From Rhodobacterales bacterium (GTDB lineage Bacteria; Pseudomonadota; Alphaproteobacteria; Rhodobacterales; Rhodobacteraceae), in the NCBI GenBank assembly GCA_026400355.1, contig JAPLPE010000013.1, positions 186,001-250,000 of the forward strand: a stretch of DNA of 64,000 nucleotides. The letters are read 5' to 3'. The notes beneath the pieces were generated by a model. It searched no databases, was not told where the DNA came from, and saw nothing but the letters and a program-made list of their open reading frames with translations. This document shows positions 55,791-63,664 of this stretch, piece by piece. Every line of letters starts with the position of its first letter. Position 1 is the stretch's first letter. The position numbers and the translations under genes are program-made.

Positions 55791-56765
55791 TCAACGCCCC
55801 GGTTTGCGCAGCGCCGAAGGCGTTTGCCCGAACTGCCGCCTGAATGCCCGGCTCAGGACCGAGGGCGACGAAAACCCGGTCCGAAGCGCGATCTCGGCCA
55901 GCGGATGCCGCGTATCCGTCAGCATCCGCCGCGCCGCCTGTAACCGCAGCGATGTCGCAAAAGCCCCCGGCGTCAGGCCCAGAGCCGCCTGAAACAGGGT
56001 CTCCAGCCGTCGGGCCGAAACGCCGACCGCCGCCGCCGTCACCGCCACAGGCTCGGGTGCATCCAGCCGCGCCTCCATTCGCGCAATCGCCAGCGCTACA
56101 CGGGGGTCAAGCCGCGGATCATGCGATGGCACCGCAATCTGCGGCTCCGCCCCGTCCCGCGCCGTGGTCAGGAACGATGCCGCCACCTGCCGCGCAAGCG
56201 CCGCCCCGTGCCGCGCCCCTATCAGATACAACATCAGGTCCGCAGCAGGTGCCGCGCCCCCGGCCGTGACCCGGTTCCCGTCAATGACAAAGCGGTCCGG
56301 CACCACCTCGACATCCGGATGCGCCGCCGCCAGATCCTCCAGATCCTCCCAATGCACCGTGGCCCTGTGCCCGTTCAACAAACCCGCCCGCGCCAGCACC
56401 CAGGGCGCCGCATCGATCCCGCCCACCAGCCGGAACTGCCACGCCATCCGCCGCAGATCCCGGATCAGGGGCCGCGTCGCCACCTCGGCCAGCCGATATC
56501 CCGCCACGACGATCAGCGCGTCTGCCCCCGCCGCCGCCCCCAGATCTCCCTCTGCCGGCAGCGCAAAGCCGCAAGTCAGTGGCACCGGCCCCCCGTCGGG
56601 CGACACCACGCGCCAGCGGAACGCCTCCGCCCCCAGATGCCGGTTCGCCGCCCGCATCGGATCAAGGACCGAGGCCACCTCAAGGATCGACGAATGCGGC
56701 AGGATCAGCACCGCCATCACAAGGGGCTCACGCGACGGCAGGAATATCGTTTCGGTTTGCGCCAT
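55791..56765 (-). CDS. GlxA-family AraC regulator (CdhR-like)
   Basis: About 324 residues from ATG 56765. An N-terminal DJ-1/PfpI-like domain (VMAVLILPHSSILEVASVLDPM, later GGIDAAPWVLARAG) is followed by an AraC DNA-binding domain (SLRLQAARRMLTDTRHPLAEIALRTGFSSPSVLSRAFRRQFG). This is the layout of carnitine regulator CdhR and relatives. It is divergent from the BKACE gene with 72 bases between, so it is the likely carnitine-responsive activator of the operon. Effector inferred from context. Confidence 0.9.
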   Translation of the reverse strand: MAQTETIFLPSREPLVMAVLILPHSSILEVASVLDPMRAANRHLGAEAFRWRVVSPDGGPVPLTCGFALPAEGDLGAAAGADALIVVAGYRLAEVATRPLIRDLRRMAWQFRLVGGIDAAPWVLARAGLLNGHRATVHWEDLEDLAAAHPDVEVVPDRFVIDGNRVTAGGAAPAADLMLYLIGARHGAALARQVAASFLTTARDGAEPQIAVPSHDPRLDPRVALAIARMEARLDAPEPVAVTAAAVGVSARRLETLFQAALGLTPGAFATSLRLQAARRMLTDTRHPLAEIALRTGFSSPSVLSRAFRRQFGQTPSALRKPGR

Positions 56766-56837
56766 GTTTCCTTCGTAAACAGCCAATCCTGCCCCCGCAA
56801 TCCCGCTATGGTTTCCCCAGCCAGTAGGGGAACCACC

Positions 56838-57746
56838 ATGCCGCTGACCATGAACCGCGAGGTCTTCATCACCTGTGCCGTCACAGGCTCGGGCGGCACG
56901 CAGGACCGCAGCCCGCATGTCCCCCGTTCGCCCACCCAGATCGCGGACTCGGCCATCGCGGCGGCCAAGGCCGGGGCCGCCGTTGTCCACTGCCACGTCC
57001 GCGACCCCGAAACCGGCAAACCAGCCCGCGACCCCGCCCTCTACCGCGAAGTGACCGAACGTATCCGCGATTCAGGCACCGATGTCGTTCTGAACCTTAC
57101 CGCCGGGATGGGTGGCGACCTGCTCTTCGACGGTACCGAAGCCATGAACTGCATGTCCCGCCGGTCCGACATGGCCGGAGCCGCCGAACGCGTGGCCCAT
57201 GTCGTCGAATGCCGGCCCGAAATCTGTACCCTTGACTGCGGCACGATGAACTTTGCCGAAGCCGATTATGTCATGGTCAATACCCCCGGCATGCTCCGCG
57301 ACATGGCCACCAGGATGACCGCAGCGGGGGTAAGGATCGAGATCGAGGCCTTCGACACCGGCCACCTCTGGTTCGCCAAACAACTGGCTGCCGAAGGCAT
57401 CATCCCATCGCCCACGTTAGTGCAACTTTGCATGGGCGTGCCCTGGGGCGCGCCGGATGACCTCAACACCTTCATGGCCATGGTTAACAATGTGCCCGCC
57501 GATTGGTTCTGGTCCGCCTTCTCGATCGGCCGCAACCAGATGGCCTATGTCGCCGCCGCTGTTCTGGCCGGCGGCAACGTCCGGGTGGGCCTCGAAGACA
57601 ACCTCTGGCTCGACAAGGGCGTTCTCGCCACCAATGCGCAACTGGTGGAACGGGCCGTCACCATCATTGAAAACATGGGCGCCCGCGTCATCACCCCCGC
57701 CGAAGTCCGCACGCGCCTGTACCTCGAAAAAAGAGCGCCACGGTAG
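56838..57746 (+). CDS. BKACE-family beta-keto acid cleavage enzyme (dehydrocarnitine cleavage)
   Basis: A 302-residue DUF849 protein. Metal ligands in HCHVRDPETGKP and the pattern GRNQMAYVAAAVLAGGNVRVGLEDN are those of BKACEs, which transfer an acetyl-CoA carbon to a beta-keto acid with release of acetoacetate. The start MPLTMNREVFITCAVTGSGG is intact. Next to L-carnitine dehydrogenase this is the 3-dehydrocarnitine enzyme, giving betainyl-CoA and acetoacetate. It starts 72 bases from the divergent regulator. Confidence 0.9.
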   Translation: MPLTMNREVFITCAVTGSGGTQDRSPHVPRSPTQIADSAIAAAKAGAAVVHCHVRDPETGKPARDPALYREVTERIRDSGTDVVLNLTAGMGGDLLFDGTEAMNCMSRRSDMAGAAERVAHVVECRPEICTLDCGTMNFAEADYVMVNTPGMLRDMATRMTAAGVRIEIEAFDTGHLWFAKQLAAEGIIPSPTLVQLCMGVPWGAPDDLNTFMAMVNNVPADWFWSAFSIGRNQMAYVAAAVLAGGNVRVGLEDNLWLDKGVLATNAQLVERAVTIIENMGARVITPAEVRTRLYLEKRAPR

Positions 57747-57751
57747 CGTTG

Positions 57752-57791
57752 GTGCAACCCAAGCGATCTGAATGGTGGGTTGCACCCACCT
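57752..57791. promoter_or_regulatory. inverted repeat between BKACE and carnitine dehydrogenase genes
   Basis: GGTGCAACCCA (57752-57762) and its exact complement TGGGTTGCACC (57777-57787) are 14 bases apart; the right arm is itself a small palindrome, GGTGGGT-TGC-ACCCACC (57775-57791). It lies between the two genes and ends 29 bases before the dehydrogenase start. It could be an operator, an RNA hairpin or a dispersed repeat. Confidence 0.6.
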
Positions 57792-57819
57792 TGCATTCCA
57801 CATTCACGGTAGGTTCGAA

Positions 57820-59274
57820 ATGACCCAAAAGGCAGGCATCATAGGCGGCGGCGTCATCGGCGGCGGCTGGGCCGCGCGGTTCCTCCTCAACGGCTGGGAC
57901 GTCTCCGTCTGCGACCCCGACCCCGAAGCCCCCCGCAAAGTGGGCGAGGTCCTGCGCAACGCCCGCGCGGCCCTGCCCGCCCTCTCGGACGGTCCCCTCC
58001 CGCCCGAAGGCAAGCTGACCTTCGCCAGCACCATCACCGAAGCAGTCGAAGGCGCGGCCTATATTCAGGAATCCGTCGGCGAACGCCTCGACCTCAAACA
58101 CCGCGTTCTGGCCCAGATCCAGCAATCCTCCCACGGCGTCCCCATCGGCTCCTCCACCTCCGGCTTCAAGCCCTCAGAACTGCAAGAAGACGCCGCCGAC
58201 CCCACGACCGTTCTCGTCGCCCATCCATTCAACCCGGTCTACCTCCTCCCTCTCGCCGAAGTCGTCCCCTCGCCCAAGACCTCGCCCGAGATCATCGCCC
58301 GGACCAAGGCGATCCTCACCGAAATCGGCATGTTCCCCCTCCACGTCCGCAAGGAAATCGATGCACATATCGCCGATCGCTTTCTCGAAGCGGTCTGGCG
58401 CGAGGCGCTCTGGCTCGTGAAGGACGGCGTCGCCACGACCGCCGAGATCGACGAGGCCATCCGCATGGGGTTCGGCCTCCGCTGGGGCCAGATGGGCCTC
58501 TTCGAAACCTACCGCGTGGCGGGGGGCGAGGCCGGGATGAAGCACTTCATGGCGCAATTCGGCCCCTGCCTCCAATGGCCCTGGACCAAACTCACCGACG
58601 TGCCCGAATTCAACGACGAACTGGTGGACCTTATCGCAGGACAGTCCGACGAACAGTCTGGCGCTTACACGATCCGCGAACTTGAACGCATCCGCGACCA
58701 GAACCTGATCGGCTTCCTCCGCGTGCTCAAGGATCGCAACTGGGGTGCTGGCAAGGTCCTCCTCGCCCATGACGCCGCCCGTCGTCAGGCCCTGCCCGAC
58801 ACGGCCCTCGGCGCGCCGCTCGAAACGGCCCGCATGGCAGTCCTGCCCGGCTGGATCGACTACAACGGCCACATGACCGAAAGCCGCTATCTCTTTGCAG
58901 CGTCCGAGACCACCGATGCCTTCCTCCGCCACATCGGCGCAGATATCTCCTACGTCGGCACGGGATACAGTTACTACACCGCCGAAACCCACATCATGCA
59001 CCTGGGCGAGGCGAAACTGGGCGACGCCCTCACCGGTACGGTCCAGGTCCTCCATGCCGACGAAAAGCGCCTCCACATCTTCGTCCGCATCCTCAAGGAC
59101 GGAAGCCCTGTCGCCACGCTCGAACAGATGTGCCTTCATGTCGACATGAAGGCAGGCAAGACCACGCCCGCCCCACGGGCCATCCTCGACCGCCTTCTGC
59201 CCATCGCCGCCGCCCACAAGGCACTGCCATGGCCCAAAGATGCCGGCCGCGCCATCGGTCAGAAAAAGGCCTGA
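57820..59274 (+). CDS. lcdH: L-carnitine dehydrogenase fused to betainyl-CoA thioesterase
   Basis: About 484 residues. The N-terminal 320 are a 3-hydroxyacyl-CoA dehydrogenase-type protein (AGIIGGGVIGGGWAARFLLNG, SSTSGFKPSEL, VAHPFNPVYLLPLAEVV), which oxidises L-carnitine to 3-dehydrocarnitine with NAD. The C-terminal 150 (PGWIDYNGHMTESRYLFAAS) are a hot-dog thioesterase that would release glycine betaine from betainyl-CoA. The two steps flank the BKACE reaction, so the fusion makes sense. ATG 57820 is preferred over 57772. It is followed four bases later by the acyl-CoA dehydrogenase. Confidence 0.92.
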   Translation: MTQKAGIIGGGVIGGGWAARFLLNGWDVSVCDPDPEAPRKVGEVLRNARAALPALSDGPLPPEGKLTFASTITEAVEGAAYIQESVGERLDLKHRVLAQIQQSSHGVPIGSSTSGFKPSELQEDAADPTTVLVAHPFNPVYLLPLAEVVPSPKTSPEIIARTKAILTEIGMFPLHVRKEIDAHIADRFLEAVWREALWLVKDGVATTAEIDEAIRMGFGLRWGQMGLFETYRVAGGEAGMKHFMAQFGPCLQWPWTKLTDVPEFNDELVDLIAGQSDEQSGAYTIRELERIRDQNLIGFLRVLKDRNWGAGKVLLAHDAARRQALPDTALGAPLETARMAVLPGWIDYNGHMTESRYLFAASETTDAFLRHIGADISYVGTGYSYYTAETHIMHLGEAKLGDALTGTVQVLHADEKRLHIFVRILKDGSPVATLEQMCLHVDMKAGKTTPAPRAILDRLLPIAAAHKALPWPKDAGRAIGQKKA

Positions 59275-59278
59275 TCCC

Positions 59279-60442
59279 ATGCAGTTCGCCCTGACCGAAG
59301 AACAACGCCTCATCATCGACACGACCCGCGCCTTCGTGGAAAATGAACTCTATCCGCACGAGGCCGAAGTTGAACGCACCGGCCACCTCCGTCCGGATCT
59401 GGTTAAGGAAATCCAGGCCAAGGCGATCGCCGCCGGCCTCTACGCCGCCAACATGCCCGAAGAGGTCGGCTGCGCGGGCCTCGATACCCTGACCTGGCTC
59501 CTCTACGAACGCGAACTCGGCCGCGCAAACTATGCGCTCCACTGGACCTGTGTCGCCCGCCCGTCCAACATCCTGCTCGCAGGAACCGAGGAACAGCGCC
59601 AGCGCTACCTCTACCCCTGCATCCGGGGCGAGAAATGGGACTGCCTCGCCATGACCGAGCCCGGCGCAGGCTCGGACCTGCGGGGCATGAAGGCGACGGC
59701 CCGTCAGGACGGCGACGACTGGATCCTGAACGGCACCAAGCATTTCATCAGCCACGCCGATACCGCCGATTTCACCATCGCCTTCATGGCCTCGGGCGAA
59801 GTACAGACGCCCCATGGCCCGAAGAAGCTCATCACCGCCTTCTTCGTCGACAAGGGCACTCCAGGCTTCAGCGTCCGCGACGGCTACCGCAACGTCAGCC
59901 ACCGCGGCTATACCAATGCGATCCTCGACTTTGACAACGTCCGCCTGCCCGCCTCTCAGGTCCTCGGCGAATCCCACAAGGGCTTCGAGGTCGCCAACTC
60001 CTGGCTCGGTGCCACCCGCCTGCAGGTCGCGGCCACCTGCCTCGGCCGCGCCGACCGCGCCCTTGGTCACGCGATCTCCTATGCGGCGGAACGCAAGCAG
60101 TTCGGCCAGCAGATCGGCAAGTTCCAGGGCATCAGCTTCAAACTCGCCGACATGGCGACCGAGCTGAAGGCCGCCGAACTCCTCACCCTTTCGGCCGGAT
60201 GGCACTACGATCAGGGCACAGCGACCGAAGCCGACATGAGCATGGCCAAACTCAAGGCGACCGAGGCGCTGGCCATGATCGCCGACGAGGCCATCCAGAT
60301 CCACGGCGGCATGGGCCTGATGGACGACCTCCCCCTTGAACGCATCTGGCGCGATGCCCGCGTCGAACGCATCTGGGAAGGCACGAGCGAAATCCAGCGG
60401 CACATCATCAGCCGCGAACTCCTCCGCGCAGTGGGCGGCTGA
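59279..60442 (+). CDS. acyl-CoA dehydrogenase (CaiA/gamma-butyrobetainyl-CoA type)
   Basis: About 387 residues, full length for the family. It has AMTEPGAGSDLRGMKATA for substrate and FAD contact, RKQFGQQIGKFQGI and QIHGGMGLMDDLPLERIWRDARVERIWEG with the catalytic Glu of short-chain members. ATG 59279 follows four bases after the carnitine dehydrogenase gene. With the CaiD-like hydratase downstream the natural substrate is gamma-butyrobetainyl-CoA, giving crotonobetainyl-CoA. This assignment is from context. Confidence 0.88.
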   Translation: MQFALTEEQRLIIDTTRAFVENELYPHEAEVERTGHLRPDLVKEIQAKAIAAGLYAANMPEEVGCAGLDTLTWLLYERELGRANYALHWTCVARPSNILLAGTEEQRQRYLYPCIRGEKWDCLAMTEPGAGSDLRGMKATARQDGDDWILNGTKHFISHADTADFTIAFMASGEVQTPHGPKKLITAFFVDKGTPGFSVRDGYRNVSHRGYTNAILDFDNVRLPASQVLGESHKGFEVANSWLGATRLQVAATCLGRADRALGHAISYAAERKQFGQQIGKFQGISFKLADMATELKAAELLTLSAGWHYDQGTATEADMSMAKLKATEALAMIADEAIQIHGGMGLMDDLPLERIWRDARVERIWEGTSEIQRHIISRELLRAVGG

Positions 60443-60452
60443 CAGGTCGCAC

Positions 60453-60505
60453 GGGGGGCCGTCTGCCCCCCGCACCCCCCGAGGATACTTGAGGACAGAA
60501 AATGA
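60453..60505 (+). repeat. intergenic GC-hairpin repeat, copy B
   Basis: GGGGGGC-CGTCT-GCCCCCC (60453-60471) is followed by CCCCCCGAGGATACTTGAG and then GACAGAAAATGA. Copy C at 60636-60686 has the same parts in the opposite direction, so 60453-60686 is a large inverted structure between two operon genes. Confidence 0.85.
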
Positions 60506-60602
60506 AGAAGAATGCCGGGATGATTAGGGCTTCCTTAACCGACGAGCGCCATTCTGGTCATGCGGTACAGGCGGGGACGCTGATGACCGCGACAGGAAAT
60601 GG

Positions 60603-60640
60603 CACCCTGCGGTCAACCTGGCCGCAGGGTGTTATCATTT
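60603..60640 (+). terminator. possible intra-operon terminator
   Basis: CACCCTGCGG and its exact complement CCGCAGGGTG (60603-60612, 60622-60631) form a 10-bp stem followed by TTATCATTTTCTG. The T-tract is imperfect, so termination may be partial and could lower expression of the two downstream genes. Confidence 0.5.
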
Positions 60641-60686
60641 TCTGTCCACAAGTATCCTCGGGGGTCCGGGGGCAGACAGCCCCCGG
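60636..60686 (-). repeat. intergenic GC-hairpin repeat, copy C (reverse)
   Basis: Read on the minus strand it gives CCGGGGGC-TGTCT-GCCCCCGG, then CCCCCGAGGATACTTGTGG and ACAGAAAATG, matching copy B closely. Confidence 0.85.
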
Positions 60687-60713
60687 GTCCGGGGCCGGGC
60701 GGTCCGCTAACAG

Positions 60714-62711
60714 ATGAGAGACCTCGCCCGCCTCCTCCGCCCCCGCTCCATCGCGGTCCTTGGCTCCGGCTGGGCCGCCAATGTCGTCGAACAATGCCGC
60801 AAGATGGGCTTTGACGGCCCCGTCTGGCCCGTCCACCCGACCCGTGACCAGATCGCGGGCGCCAAAGCGTACCCCTCACTCTCCGCCCTCCCCTCCGCCC
60901 CCGATGCCACCTTCATTGGTGTCAACCGCCACGCCACGCTCGATCTCGTGGCCGAACTGGCTGCCATGGGCGCAGGCGGGGCCACCTGCTTTGCCGCCGG
61001 CTGGACCGAGGCGGGCGAACCCGGCCTGCAGGCGAAACTGGTGCAGGCAGCGGGCGACATGCCGATCCTCGGACCAAACTGCTACGGCGTCATCAACTAC
61101 CTCGACGGCGCACTCCTCTGGCCCGACCAGCATGGCGGTGTCCGGGTCGGCAGGGGCGTGGCGCTCCTCTCCCAGTCCTCCAACATCGTCATCAACCTGA
61201 CCATGCAGGCCCGCGCCCTGCCCGTGGCCTATGTCGCCTGCCTTGGCAATGCAGCGCAGGTGGGTCTCGCCGAACTCGCCCGCGCCCTGCTGGCCGACGA
61301 CAGGGTCACGGCACTCGGGATGTATGTCGAAGGCATCGACGACGCCCCTGCCCTCGCTGCCCTTGCCGAAGACGCTCGCGCCCGGGGCAAGGGCATCGTC
61401 TGCATCAAATCCGGCAAGACGGAACTGTCCCGCACCGCCGCAGCCTCCCACACCGCCTCACTCGCAGGCGGCGGCACAGCGTCCTCGGCCTTCCTCCGTC
61501 AGGCGGGCATTGCCGAGGTGGCGACCCTTCCCGAACTCATCGAGACGCTCAAAGTCTTTCACGTCCACGGCCCCCGGATCGGCCCCCGCCTCTGCTCACT
61601 CTCCTGCTCCGGCGGCGAAGCGGGCCTCGTGGCAGACCTTGCCGCCCCCGCCGGGATCAGCTTCCCACCCCCCTCCGACGCCCAGCGCACCCGGCTGGGC
61701 GAGATCCTTGGCCCCCTTGTCGCCATCGCCAACCCGCTGGACTACCACACTTTCATCTGGGGCGACGGGCCGCGCACGACCGATGTCTTCACCACCATGC
61801 TGCAGGGTTACGACGCGGGCATCTACATCATCGACCCGCCCCGGCCCGACCGCTGTGACCCCTCCTCCTTCCAGCCCGCGCTCGACGCCATCGTCGCCGC
61901 CGGCCGCGCCACCGGCAAACCGGCTTTTCCGGTAGCCTCCCTGCCCGAGAACTTTGACGAGGACCGTGCAACAGTGCTTATGGCCCAAGGCGTCGTCCCC
62001 CTCATGGGCCTCGACACTGCCCTTGGTGCGCTCAAGGCCGCGCAGCGCGACCCCGGCCGCCCCGGCTGGCGCCCCTGGGCGCGACGGGAAGAACGCCCGC
62101 AGATCATGCATGACGAAAATGCGGCAAAACAGATGCTGGCCGCCGCCGGGGTCACCGTCCCGCGCGGCATCAGTGCAAAGACACTGCGCGATCTCAACCT
62201 GGGTCAGGCGGGGTTAACCCCGCCCTATGCGCTCAAGGGTCTGGGCTTTGCGCACAAGACAGAGGCGGGGGCCGTCCGTCTCAACCTCACCACCCTCGAC
62301 AATCAGTCCGACATCCCCGGTGCAAAGGGTTACCTTGTCGAGGAAATGGTAGCCGACGCCGTGGCGGAAGTTCTGATCGGCCTCCGCCGCGATCCCGTCT
62401 ATGGCGCGACCCTGACCCTCGGCCTTGGCGGCACGGCGACGGAACTCCTCGCTGATACGGTCACGCTCGTTCTGCCCGTCACGGCTGCTGACATAGCCGA
62501 AGCCCTCACCCGCCTCCGCCTTTGGCCGCTTCTCAATGGCTACCGGGGAAGAACAAAGGCCGACACCGCCGCCATCGCCGCAACAGCCCTCGCCCTGCAA
62601 GACCTGATGGCCGCCCGCCCCGGTCTGACCGAAATCGAGATCAACCCGCTCATGGTCCGCGCCAAAGGCGCCGTGGCCGTCGATGCCGTCATCTGGGAGG
62701 ATGCACCCTGA
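60714..62711 (+). CDS. NDP-forming acyl-CoA synthetase (fused alpha-beta)
   Basis: A 665-residue fused ADP/GDP-forming acyl-CoA synthetase. The CoA-binding domain opens the protein (LRPRSIAVLGSGWAANVVEQ); the phosphohistidine lies in AAASHTASLAGG near residue 247; the C-terminal part is an ATP-grasp domain (ALKGLGFAHKTEAGAVRLNL, TEIEINPLMVRAKGAVAVDA). It would activate carnitine, gamma-butyrobetaine or crotonobetaine in place of the AMP-forming CaiC or CoA-transferase CaiB. Its stop codon abuts the CaiD-like start. Substrate is inferred from context. Confidence 0.88.
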   Translation: MRDLARLLRPRSIAVLGSGWAANVVEQCRKMGFDGPVWPVHPTRDQIAGAKAYPSLSALPSAPDATFIGVNRHATLDLVAELAAMGAGGATCFAAGWTEAGEPGLQAKLVQAAGDMPILGPNCYGVINYLDGALLWPDQHGGVRVGRGVALLSQSSNIVINLTMQARALPVAYVACLGNAAQVGLAELARALLADDRVTALGMYVEGIDDAPALAALAEDARARGKGIVCIKSGKTELSRTAAASHTASLAGGGTASSAFLRQAGIAEVATLPELIETLKVFHVHGPRIGPRLCSLSCSGGEAGLVADLAAPAGISFPPPSDAQRTRLGEILGPLVAIANPLDYHTFIWGDGPRTTDVFTTMLQGYDAGIYIIDPPRPDRCDPSSFQPALDAIVAAGRATGKPAFPVASLPENFDEDRATVLMAQGVVPLMGLDTALGALKAAQRDPGRPGWRPWARREERPQIMHDENAAKQMLAAAGVTVPRGISAKTLRDLNLGQAGLTPPYALKGLGFAHKTEAGAVRLNLTTLDNQSDIPGAKGYLVEEMVADAVAEVLIGLRRDPVYGATLTLGLGGTATELLADTVTLVLPVTAADIAEALTRLRLWPLLNGYRGRTKADTAAIAATALALQDLMAARPGLTEIEINPLMVRAKGAVAVDAVIWEDAP

Positions 62712-63506
62712 ATGGACATGCTGACCGAAGGCCCGATCCGCACCCGCCGCGACGGCGCGATCCTCGAGGTCACGCTGGATCGCCCCAAGGCCAACGCCAT
62801 CGACCTGGCCACCAGCCGGATCATGGGCCAGACCTTTCGCGACTTCCGCGATGACGAGACACTCCGCGTCGCGATCATGCGGGCGGAGGGCGGGAAATTC
62901 TTCTGCCCCGGCTGGGATCTCAAGGCTGCCGCCGCCGGTGACGCGGTCGACGGTGACTATGGCATGGGCGGCTTCGGCGGTCTGCAGGAACTCCCCAACC
63001 TGAACAAACCCGTCATCTGCGCCGTCAATGGCATCTGCTGCGGCGGGGGGCTGGAACTCGCCCTGTCCTGCGACCTGATCCTTGCCTCCGACAACGCCAC
63101 CTTCGCTTTGCCCGAAATCCGTTCCGGCACCGTGGCAGACGCCGCCTCGATCAAACTCCCCAAGCGCATCCCCTACCATGTCGCGATGGACCTCCTCCTC
63201 ACCGGCCGCTGGTTCGATGCCGATGAAGCGCTGCGCTGGGGCCTTCTCAAGGAGATCACGACACCCGCCGACCTCCTGCCCAAGACCTGGGACCTCGCCC
63301 GCCTCCTCGCCTCGGGGCCGCCGCTCGTGTTTGCCGCAATCAAGGAAGTCGTGCGCGAGGCCGAGGCAATGCGCTTTCAGGACGCGCTCAACCGCATCAC
63401 CAAACGCCAGTTGCCCACCGTTGACCGCCTCTACGGGTCCGAAGACAACAAGGAAGGTTTCCGCGCCTTTGCCGAAAAGCGCGACCCGGTCTGGAAGGGG
63501 AAGTAA
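62712..63506 (+). CDS. caiD: enoyl-CoA hydratase, carnitinyl-CoA dehydratase (CaiD-like)
   Basis: A 264-residue crotonase-family enzyme. It follows E. coli CaiD, as I remember it, over several blocks: LDRPKANAID, FFCPGWDLKAAA, NLNKPVICAVNG, CGGGLELALSCDLI and the C-terminal FAEKRDPVWKGK. The oxyanion-hole glycines are in place. It should add water to crotonobetainyl-CoA to make L-carnitinyl-CoA, linking gamma-butyrobetaine or crotonobetaine to the carnitine dehydrogenase. It begins directly after the NDP-forming synthetase. Confidence 0.92.
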   Translation: MDMLTEGPIRTRRDGAILEVTLDRPKANAIDLATSRIMGQTFRDFRDDETLRVAIMRAEGGKFFCPGWDLKAAAAGDAVDGDYGMGGFGGLQELPNLNKPVICAVNGICCGGGLELALSCDLILASDNATFALPEIRSGTVADAASIKLPKRIPYHVAMDLLLTGRWFDADEALRWGLLKEITTPADLLPKTWDLARLLASGPPLVFAAIKEVVREAEAMRFQDALNRITKRQLPTVDRLYGSEDNKEGFRAFAEKRDPVWKGK

Positions 63507-63593
63507 AGCGCCAGAGGACGCGTTGCGCGCTCCCCTGCAGTATTTGCCCCAAGCCGAAACCTACCGATCAAGGCGAAAAACCTGCCCCTTCCC

Positions 63594-63651
63594 CATTTTC
63601 TGTCCCCAAATATCCCGGGGGGAGGCGCAGCCAGGGGGGCAGAGCCCCCCC
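63594..63651 (-). repeat. intergenic GC-hairpin repeat, copy D (reverse)
   Basis: On the minus strand GGGGGGC-TCT-GCCCCCC (63634-63650) is followed by a short variable spacer, CCCCCCGGGATATTTGGGG and ACAGAAAATG. It lies between caiD and the aldehyde dehydrogenase and may end either transcript. A further degenerate box (AGTATTTG...AAGCCG) at about 63538-63556 recalls the tail of copy A. Confidence 0.8.
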
Positions 63652-63664
63652 TCTGCCGCCTCAG

